DNA of 64,000 nucleotides, from the NCBI RefSeq assembly GCF_013314975.1, contig NZ_JABTYH010000008.1, positions 62,001 to 126,000 of the forward strand. Direction: 5' to 3'. Below, piece by piece: positions 57,870 to 64,000 of the stretch. Numbering within the stretch: the first letter of the stretch is position 1; each line of letters begins with the position of its first letter. The notes beneath the pieces are model-generated. The model made no database searches. It was given only the letters and a program-made list of their open reading frames with translations, and was not told where the DNA came from. Source of the stretch: Pseudarthrobacter oxydans. GTDB lineage: Bacteria; Actinomycetota; Actinomycetes; Actinomycetales; Micrococcaceae. Position numbers and translations under genes: made by a program.

Positions 57870-57970
57870 TGCACTTTTCCTTTGTTTCCCCGCGCCACCG
57901 CCGCCGGGCGGAAGTGGCTGCATGCTGTGTTTGAACTACAACCTCCAATTTACCCGGTTTTCCCAAGACT

Positions 57971-58101
57971 TTCTACGTTGGGTAGAACACGTGGCGTGAC
58001 GTGGCCCTTGCCTGCCGACCCCGGGCAGTGGAAGCTGGTTTTTACACCGCCGCCGCCGTTGTTCTACACTCGGTAGAAGTTGAGTTCTACAAAACGTAGA
58101 A
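57971..58101. promoter_or_regulatory. Three TTCTAC-N5-GTAGAA operators between blaI and cydA
   Basis: The dyad TTCTAC-N5-GTAGAA occurs exactly three times: 57971-57987, 58062-58078 and 58085-58101. The last two are 23 bp apart centre to centre, just before cydA; the first is close to blaI. Short dyads of this kind are typical BlaI/MecI-family operators. I infer that the repressor controls its own operon and the cytochrome bd genes. Confidence 0.8.
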
Positions 58102-58131
58102 GATCTGCATTCGCTGACACGAGGAACCGCC

Positions 58132-59745
58132 TTGGACGCTATGGACGCGCTGGAAATCGCACGCTGGCAATTCGGGATCACCACCGTTTACCACTTCATG
58201 ATGGTTCCGCTGACCATCGGCCTTGGCCTGGTTGTCGCAGTCATGCAGACGGCGTGGCACCGCACAGGCAATCCCGAGTACCTCCGGATGACCAAGTTCT
58301 GGGGAAAGCTGTTCCTCATTAACTTCATCATGGGCGTGGCCACCGGCATCGTCCAGGAGTTCCAGTTCGGGATGGCCTGGAGCGAATACAGCCGGTTCGT
58401 GGGCGACGTCTTCGGCGCGCCCCTGGCCCTGGAAGCGCTGCTGGCGTTCTTCGTCGAATCCACCTTCCTGGGACTGTGGATCTTCGGCTGGAAGCAGCTC
58501 AAGCCCGGCATCCACCTGGCGTGCCTCTGGATCGCAGTGATCGGGTCGATTTTCTCCGCGTACTTCATCATCGTGGCCAACAGCTGGATGCAGCATCCCG
58601 TGGGCGTGGAGATGATCGACGGCCGGCCCGTCATGACCGACGCCTGGGCCGTCTTCACCAACAACACCGCGCTCGTTGCCGTACCGCACACCCTCTTCGG
58701 TGCCCTCGCCGTTGCCGGCGGCTTCCTGCTGGGCATCGCCTGGTACCACCTCTGGCGCAGGCGGCGCGACGGCGTCGACACCGTCGGCGCCGACGGCAAA
58801 GTCATCCCGGGCGAATCGGCGGACATCCCCGGCCGGGACCGCGACGACCACAAAGTCTGGCTCCGGTCCCTGCGGATCGGCGCGGTGGTGGCCATGATCT
58901 CCTTCGCCGGCACCGCCCTCACCGGGGATCTCCAGGGCAAGCTGATGTTCGAGCAGCAGCCCATGAAGATGGCCGCAGCGGAAGCCGCCTGCCATGACGG
59001 CACCGGGTTCTCCGTCCTGAGCATCGGCAACCTTGGTTCGCAGAACTGCGACGACATCGTTGCCCTCATTGAGGTCCCCGGCATCCTCTCCTACCTGGCG
59101 AAGGGCGACTTCACCACCGAAGTCCAGGGCGTCAACAGCCTCCTGCCGCAGTACAAGGAGGCCTACGGGACCCACCTTCCGGACAATCCCATCTACGGCG
59201 AACGCGCGGGCCAGGAGATCGACTACCTTCCCGTCATGGAGGTCACCTACTGGGGCTTCCGCATGATGATCGGCTTCGGCGGGCTCGCGGCCCTCGCCGC
59301 CCTCGTGGCGCTGTGGATCACCCGGAAGGGCACCGTCCCCGAATCCCGCTGGCTCATGCGGCTCGCCGTCTTCGGCATCCTGGCCCCCTTCGGTGCCAAC
59401 GCGGCCGGCTGGATCTTCACCGAGATGGGCCGCCAGCCGTTCGTCGTCGCTCCCAACCCGGATCCCAGCGGCATCGACCAGGTGTTCATGTTCACGGCGG
59501 CGGCGGTATCACCCGGTGTCTCTGCCGGGGAGCTGCTGGCCTCGCTGGTCACCCTGACGGCGGTCTACGCAGTCCTGCTGGTGGTTGAGGTCAAGCTGTT
59601 GGTGAAGTATATCCGCGGCGGAGTGGTGTCCGCCATGCCTGAGCTGGTCCATGCACCGGCCGACGAAAATGAGGACGCCACCCCCGGATCCGGTGGACCG
59701 GGCGGCGGCAAACCCGGCGACGACGTCCTGGCGTTCGCCTACTAA
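58132..59745 (+). CDS. cydA: Cytochrome bd ubiquinol/menaquinol oxidase subunit I
   Basis: Heme-bearing subunit of the high-affinity terminal oxidase, which oxidises menaquinol without proton pumping. The 537-residue membrane protein has about nine segments. The heme ligands fit: His near residue 21 (TTVYHFMM), His in NSWMQHPVG, and Met in WIFTEMGRQPF. A short Q-loop, LQGKLMFEQQPMKM, marks the quinol site. The start given is TTG at 58132 with GAGGA at 58121; ATG at 58141 is also possible. The operon runs on to cydB and a fused cydDC. Confidence 0.95.
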   Translation: MDAMDALEIARWQFGITTVYHFMMVPLTIGLGLVVAVMQTAWHRTGNPEYLRMTKFWGKLFLINFIMGVATGIVQEFQFGMAWSEYSRFVGDVFGAPLALEALLAFFVESTFLGLWIFGWKQLKPGIHLACLWIAVIGSIFSAYFIIVANSWMQHPVGVEMIDGRPVMTDAWAVFTNNTALVAVPHTLFGALAVAGGFLLGIAWYHLWRRRRDGVDTVGADGKVIPGESADIPGRDRDDHKVWLRSLRIGAVVAMISFAGTALTGDLQGKLMFEQQPMKMAAAEAACHDGTGFSVLSIGNLGSQNCDDIVALIEVPGILSYLAKGDFTTEVQGVNSLLPQYKEAYGTHLPDNPIYGERAGQEIDYLPVMEVTYWGFRMMIGFGGLAALAALVALWITRKGTVPESRWLMRLAVFGILAPFGANAAGWIFTEMGRQPFVVAPNPDPSGIDQVFMFTAAAVSPGVSAGELLASLVTLTAVYAVLLVVEVKLLVKYIRGGVVSAMPELVHAPADENEDATPGSGGPGGGKPGDDVLAFAY

Positions 59746-59776
59746 GCCGCGCACGAAGAGCAGAGGAAATACACAC

Positions 59777-60826
59777 ATGGAACTGCTGCCAACCGTCTGG
59801 TTCATCGCCATCGCGGTGCTGTGGACCGGGTACCTCTTCCTGGAGGGCTTCGACCTCGGCGTCGGGATGCTCATGAAGCTTTTCGCCCGCAACAACACGG
59901 AGCGCCGCGTCCTGCTCAACACCATCGGACCCGTCTGGGACGGCAACGAGGTATGGCTCCTGACGGCCGGCGGCGCCACGTTCGCCGCCTTCCCGCTCTG
60001 GTACGCCTCCCTGTTCTCGGCCCTCTACCTTCCGCTGCTGGTGGTGCTCGTTGCCCTGATTTTCCGGGCGGTGGCGTTCGAGTACCGGGGCAAGGTGGAC
60101 ACGGACCGGTGGCGTGCCCGCTGGGACTGGGCCATCGCGCTGGGATCCTTCTTCGCGGCCTTCGGCGTGGGTGCCGCGCTGGCACTCACCACCACCGGCC
60201 TGCCGCTGAACGCCAATGGCGACCGAGAGGGAGGCCCGCTGGCCTGGTTCAGCGGATACGCCGTCCTGGGCGGCCTCGCCGTCGTGGGTTTCTCGCTGAT
60301 CCACGCGCTGGCTTTCCTGGCCCTGAAGACCGACGGCGACGTGCGGCACCGGGCACGGACATGGTTCGTGCGCCTGCTGCCCGTCCTGCTCCTGCCCATC
60401 GCGGGGTGGGCACTGAGCATCCAGTTCCTGGAAGGGAAGCCCTGGACCTGGGCCCTTGTCCTGGTGGCTGTCGCCGCCGCCGCAGCGGCCTGGGTGTGGG
60501 CCCGCCGGGGAGCGGAAGGCAAGGCCTTCTCCGCCCTTGGAGCTTTCCTGGCACTGGGTTCGGCATCGATCTTCGCGGCCGTGTTCCCGGTGGTGCTGCC
60601 CTCCACCCTCAACGAGGCCTATGACCTCACCATCTCCAACGCGTCCTCCTCCGACTACACCCTGGGGCTCATGAGCATCGTGGCGGCCTTCGGCCTTCCC
60701 CTTGTCATTGCCTACCAGGCCTGGACCTACTGGGTGTTCCGCCGCCGGGTCAGTGCAGCGCACATCCCGGAGGCCCACAGCTTCCTGCCGGCCATCGCCG
60801 CCAGGGCTTTCACAACGAAGGGCTGA
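59777..60826 (+). CDS. cydB: Cytochrome bd oxidase subunit II
   Basis: Second subunit of the bd oxidase, 349 residues with about eight hydrophobic segments. It opens MELLPTVWFIAIAVLWTGYLFLEGFDLGVGML, and the GPVWDGNEVWLLTAGGATFAAFP motif near residue 52 is diagnostic of CydB. I use ATG at 59777, preceded by AGAGGAAA; the frame is open further upstream but that part overlaps cydA. It has normal length. The gene is two bases from the next start. Confidence 0.95.
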   Translation: MELLPTVWFIAIAVLWTGYLFLEGFDLGVGMLMKLFARNNTERRVLLNTIGPVWDGNEVWLLTAGGATFAAFPLWYASLFSALYLPLLVVLVALIFRAVAFEYRGKVDTDRWRARWDWAIALGSFFAAFGVGAALALTTTGLPLNANGDREGGPLAWFSGYAVLGGLAVVGFSLIHALAFLALKTDGDVRHRARTWFVRLLPVLLLPIAGWALSIQFLEGKPWTWALVLVAVAAAAAAWVWARRGAEGKAFSALGAFLALGSASIFAAVFPVVLPSTLNEAYDLTISNASSSDYTLGLMSIVAAFGLPLVIAYQAWTYWVFRRRVSAAHIPEAHSFLPAIAARAFTTKG

Positions 60827-60827
60827 C

Positions 60828-63800
60828 ATGCGGCCAAGTTTCCCTCCCGGCCCGGCCACCCGCTCCGCCGTCTACCTGCTCGGACTGCTGGCAGCCCTGA
60901 AGGCCCTGTCGCTGGTCCTGATGGGCCAGGCCGTGGCCTCGGTGCTGGCCGGACTGGTGGCGGCGGACCCGGACTGGGCAGGCCAGGTTGTGTTGGGACT
61001 GGCGGGCGTGGTCCTGCGGTCACTGACCGTCTGGGCACAGGCCGTCGCTGCCCGGCGCGCGGCCCTTGGCATCAAGGAGGAGCTGCGTGCCGGGCTGCTC
61101 GAACGGGCGCTGCGCAACGGCGCCCGGGGAACCGGCCCTGCCGACGGCGGGCTCGCCGTCCTGGCAACCCGTGGACTGGATGCGCTGGACAACTACTACA
61201 CCCAGTTCCTCCCGGCACTGGTGAACTGCGCGGCGATCCCGCTGCTGCTGGGAGCACGGATCCTCTTCGCGGACTGGGTCAGCGCGGTGGTGATTGTCCT
61301 GACCGTACCGCTGGTGCCGCTGTTCATGGTGCTCATCGGCCGGTACACCGAAGACAACGTCCGCGAAGCGCAGGCGGCCCTCGGCAGGCTGTCCGCCCAC
61401 ATGCTGGAGCTGGCAAAAGGCCTGCCGGTCCTGGTGGGGCTCGGGCGGGCCACGGCGCAGCGCAAGGCCCTCGAAGAGATCTCCGAGGAATACCGCACCC
61501 GCACCATGGGAACCCTCCGCACCGCATTCCTCTCGGCGCTGGCGCTGGAACTGATCGCCACCATCTCCGTCGCGGTGGTGGCCGTGTTCATCGGCGTCCG
61601 GCTGGTGCACGGGGACATGCCGCTCGAAGCCGGCCTGCTGGCACTGATCCTGGCCCCGGACTGCTATCTCCCGCTGCGTGAACTGGGCACCGCCCACCAC
61701 GCCAGCGACGACGGACGGGTGGCCCTCGCGGAAACCACCGCGGTCACGGAGGCCCCCGAACCCCGGCCGCTCCCGGCAACCCGGGCGGGACGGCCCGGTG
61801 CCCCAATCTCCGTCACGGACCTGACCGTGCGCTACAGCGGAAGGTCGGGCCCCGCCGTCGGCCCGCTCACCTTCACCGCGCCGCAAGGCAGGATCACCGC
61901 CCTGGACGGAGCCAGCGGCGCAGGAAAGAGCACAGTCCTCGGCGTGCTGGCGGGAACCATCGGGGACGGAGCCGGCACCACGGTCACCGGCACCCTCCAG
62001 GGCATCGACCGCAGCGCGCTGGCCTGGGTGCCGCAGCATCCGGTCATGCTCGCCGCAACTGTCCTGGACGAGGTGGTCCTGTACCTCTCCGGTGAAATCG
62101 AGGGCTCCCGCGGCCACGCCGGCGTGGAAGCGGCCGCACGCTCCTGCCTGGCCCGGGCCGCTGCCGGCCACCTGGCCCACCAGCACCCCGCAGAGCTGAG
62201 CCCCGGCGAGCTGCGGAGGGTGGCACTCGCCAGGGGGCTGGCCCGGATCGAGGCAGGGGCGACAGTACTGCTGCTCGATGAACCCACCGCGCACCTGGAC
62301 GACGCCTCGGCCATGGTGGTGGAAGATGCGATCCGCCGCCTGCGCGGACGCGTCACCGTGATCCTCGTGGCGCACAACGGGCGCACCCGCAACCTCGCTG
62401 ACCACCTGGTGCCGGTGAGTGCGTACGCAGAGCCAGTCCAGGCACAGCCAGGGCGGGCAGCTGAACCAGCCCTCCGGGCCGGGGAGCCGGCCACAGCCGC
62501 AGCGCCGGGGCAAGCCGCGCTGCAGCAGCCCGGGCCGAAACCACGGGGTGCCGTGGACGTCGCAGCGGACGACTGGCCGGCCTCCGCTGCTGCCCCGGCT
62601 GCAAACGCCAGTGCCGGTGCACGATCCCGCGGGGCGGCAGGCACCCGCCAGACAACGCGGCTCCTCGCGGCGCTCCTGGCGCCGGTCCGCGGCAAGTTCG
62701 CAGCGGCTGCCGTCGTGGGCACCCTGGCGGCCGTCTTCGCCGTCGCGCTGTCCGGCCTGTCCGGCTGGCTGATCATCCGTGCCAGCGAGCAGCCGCCCAT
62801 CCTGTACCTGCTGACGGCCATTGTTGGCGTGCGGTTCTTCGGGATCGGGCGGGCCGTGCTGCGCTACTGCGAGCGGCTCCTGCTCCACGACGCCGTGTTT
62901 GCCGCCCTTACCCGCCTCCGGGGGCGGCTCTGGGAGTCCTTGAGCCGCAGGGCCCTCGCCCTCCGCCGGCTGCTGCAGGGCGGCAACGTCCTCGGGACGG
63001 TCATTGACGACGTCGATACCGTCCGCGACCTCCTGCCGAGGGTGGCGCTGCCGCCGGTGACGGCGTTCGCTGTCTCCGCCCTGGCCCTGGCCACCGCCTG
63101 GCTGCTGGTGCCGGACGCGGTCCCGGCCGTCCTGGCCGCCGCCGCCGCGAGCCTGCTCCTGGCCCCGGCCGTGGCGCTGTGGGCCGACCGGAAATCGGCC
63201 AGCGCCGAGCAGGTCCTGAGGTCCGGGGTGCTGCGCCGGATTTCCGCAGCCCTCGACGCCCGCGCCGAGCTGCATGCCAACGGCGTTGCCGCCCCGGTGC
63301 TGGCCGGACTGCGCGCCCAGGACCGCAGCGCCACCCGCGCGTCCCAGCGGTCAGCGTGGGCAGACGGCCTGGGGCACGCGGTCACCACCGCCTCCTGCTG
63401 CGCGGCTGCCTTCGCAGCTGCCTGGCTGGCCGCTCCCGCCGTGCTCGGCGGCCGGCTTGCCCCGGCGACGGCGGCGGTGGTCGTGCTGATGCTCCTCGCA
63501 CTGGTGGAGCCCTACGCGGCCATGACGACGGCGGTGCGCCAGTTCCCCGCGCTACGGACAGTCATGCAGCGCGTGTCCGCCTCGGGCGCCCTGGACGCGG
63601 ACACCTCGGGCCCCGAAGGCACCCCAGCCGACGGCCTGCACAAGGTGCCTGCCCGGCAGGACGGTGCTCCCGGCGTCGAACTCGTTGACCTCGCGGTGGC
63701 GTGGCCGGGCGGTGCCCCGGTGTTTTCCGGGATCAACGCCGTTGCGGAGCCCGGCCGGTGGCTGGCCGTCACCGGACCGTCCGGTTCCGGGAAGTCCACC

Positions 63801-64000
63801 CTGCTCTCGGTCCTGCTCGGCTTCCTCCCCGCAGCAGCCGGGGCAGCCCGGGTGACCGGCCGGGCCGCCTGGTGTCCGCAGGAAGCCCACCTCTTCGACT
63901 CGACCATCCGCGGGAACCTGCTGCTGGGCAGGCCCCCCGCGAACGGTCCGGCCGGAGAGGGCGGGCTGATGGAGGTGCTGGAGTCCGTGGGCCTGGCGGG
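60828..64000 (+). CDS. cydDC: Fused CydDC-type ABC exporter (5' part)
   Basis: Both halves of the thiol exporter needed for bd oxidase assembly appear in one frame. The frame is open from ATG at 60828 through the window end, at least 1057 codons. The first half has six membrane segments and an ATPase with GASGAGKST near 361, LSPGELRR and LLLDEPTAHLDD. A linker of about 75 Ala/Pro-rich residues follows near 530-600. The second membrane domain begins RLLAALLAPVRG, and its P-loop GPSGSGKST lies near residue 983. The stop is outside the window. Separate cydD and cydC are the usual arrangement in E. coli. Confidence 0.9.
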   Translation, partial: MRPSFPPGPATRSAVYLLGLLAALKALSLVLMGQAVASVLAGLVAADPDWAGQVVLGLAGVVLRSLTVWAQAVAARRAALGIKEELRAGLLERALRNGARGTGPADGGLAVLATRGLDALDNYYTQFLPALVNCAAIPLLLGARILFADWVSAVVIVLTVPLVPLFMVLIGRYTEDNVREAQAALGRLSAHMLELAKGLPVLVGLGRATAQRKALEEISEEYRTRTMGTLRTAFLSALALELIATISVAVVAVFIGVRLVHGDMPLEAGLLALILAPDCYLPLRELGTAHHASDDGRVALAETTAVTEAPEPRPLPATRAGRPGAPISVTDLTVRYSGRSGPAVGPLTFTAPQGRITALDGASGAGKSTVLGVLAGTIGDGAGTTVTGTLQGIDRSALAWVPQHPVMLAATVLDEVVLYLSGEIEGSRGHAGVEAAARSCLARAAAGHLAHQHPAELSPGELRRVALARGLARIEAGATVLLLDEPTAHLDDASAMVVEDAIRRLRGRVTVILVAHNGRTRNLADHLVPVSAYAEPVQAQPGRAAEPALRAGEPATAAAPGQAALQQPGPKPRGAVDVAADDWPASAAAPAANASAGARSRGAAGTRQTTRLLAALLAPVRGKFAAAAVVGTLAAVFAVALSGLSGWLIIRASEQPPILYLLTAIVGVRFFGIGRAVLRYCERLLLHDAVFAALTRLRGRLWESLSRRALALRRLLQGGNVLGTVIDDVDTVRDLLPRVALPPVTAFAVSALALATAWLLVPDAVPAVLAAAAASLLLAPAVALWADRKSASAEQVLRSGVLRRISAALDARAELHANGVAAPVLAGLRAQDRSATRASQRSAWADGLGHAVTTASCCAAAFAAAWLAAPAVLGGRLAPATAAVVVLMLLALVEPYAAMTTAVRQFPALRTVMQRVSASGALDADTSGPEGTPADGLHKVPARQDGAPGVELVDLAVAWPGGAPVFSGINAVAEPGRWLAVTGPSGSGKSTLLSVLLGFLPAAAGAARVTGRAAWCPQEAHLFDSTIRGNLLLGRPPANGPAGEGGLMEVLESVGLA

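Noticed and set aside
62400..62700. A possible frameshift or stop between cydD and cydC halves
   Set aside because: Reading the frame codon by codon through the linker shows no stop and no shift; both P-loops are in the same frame.

Overview
This 64 kb window is GC-rich chromosomal DNA from a high-GC Gram-positive bacterium, most likely a member of the Micrococcales close to Arthrobacter or Pseudarthrobacter. The assignment rests on gene content and order: the 3' half of the division and cell-wall (dcw) cluster running mraY-murD-ftsW-murG-murC-ftsQ-ftsZ-pgeF-yggS-sepF-yggT-wag31 without ftsA, together with polyphosphate glucokinase, GlnA1, GlnA2 and GlnE, a DUF4191 gene beside lipA, a PAC2 protein, a DUF7455 protein and an actinobacterial SigA. 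I saw no tRNA, rRNA, CRISPR array, insertion sequence, prophage or other sign of recent gene transfer. Gene density is high, starts overlap stops often, and GTG or TTG starts are common.

Layout. 1-13.8 kb (all +): peptidoglycan precursor synthesis (mraY, murD, murG, murC), the SEDS glycosyltransferase ftsW, divisome genes ftsQ, ftsZ and sepF, the polar growth protein Wag31, then lspA, an RluD-type pseudouridine synthase and dnaE (to 17.4 kb). 17.5-24.1 kb: a flavin reductase, an unknown four-helix membrane protein, hisD, nrdR, and then ppgK, map and panB on the minus strand with a 53-residue SPOR-like gene on the plus strand. 24.3-31.4 kb: nitrogen assimilation, with glnA2-glnE on +, small VOC and GNAT genes, and glnA1 convergent on the minus strand. 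31.7-35.2 kb: an RDD membrane protein, DUF3817, DUF4191, and lipB-lipA for lipoate synthesis. 35.3-41.8 kb: an unusual membrane Ser/Thr-kinase-like protein, a TIGR01777 epimerase and a complete tricorn-type protease. 41.9-48.1 kb (-): OsmC, a small membrane protein, the lipoylated E2 and the E3 of a 2-oxoacid dehydrogenase, and leucyl aminopeptidase. 48.3-54.0 kb: PAC2, an MFS transporter, DUF4192, the principal sigma factor and a DUF7455 protein. 54.3-64 kb: topoisomerase IV subunit B, a BlaI-M56 regulator pair (-) and, divergently, the cytochrome bd oxidase genes cydA and cydB plus a fused cydDC that runs off the window end.

How the parts relate. The first block builds and positions the division wall. 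GlnA1, GlnA2 and GlnE form a nitrogen module in which only GlnA1 keeps the adenylylation tyrosine. LipB and LipA make the cofactor that the nearby E2 carries on two lipoyl domains. The clearest unusual signal is regulatory: three identical dyads TTCTAC-N5-GTAGAA lie in the 262 bp between blaI and cydA, which suggests that the BlaI-M56 pair (whose sensor lacks a beta-lactam-binding domain) controls both itself and cytochrome bd. A second regulatory candidate is a sequence matching the SigR/SigH-type promoter consensus upstream of sigA. Most of the window is otherwise conserved housekeeping sequence.
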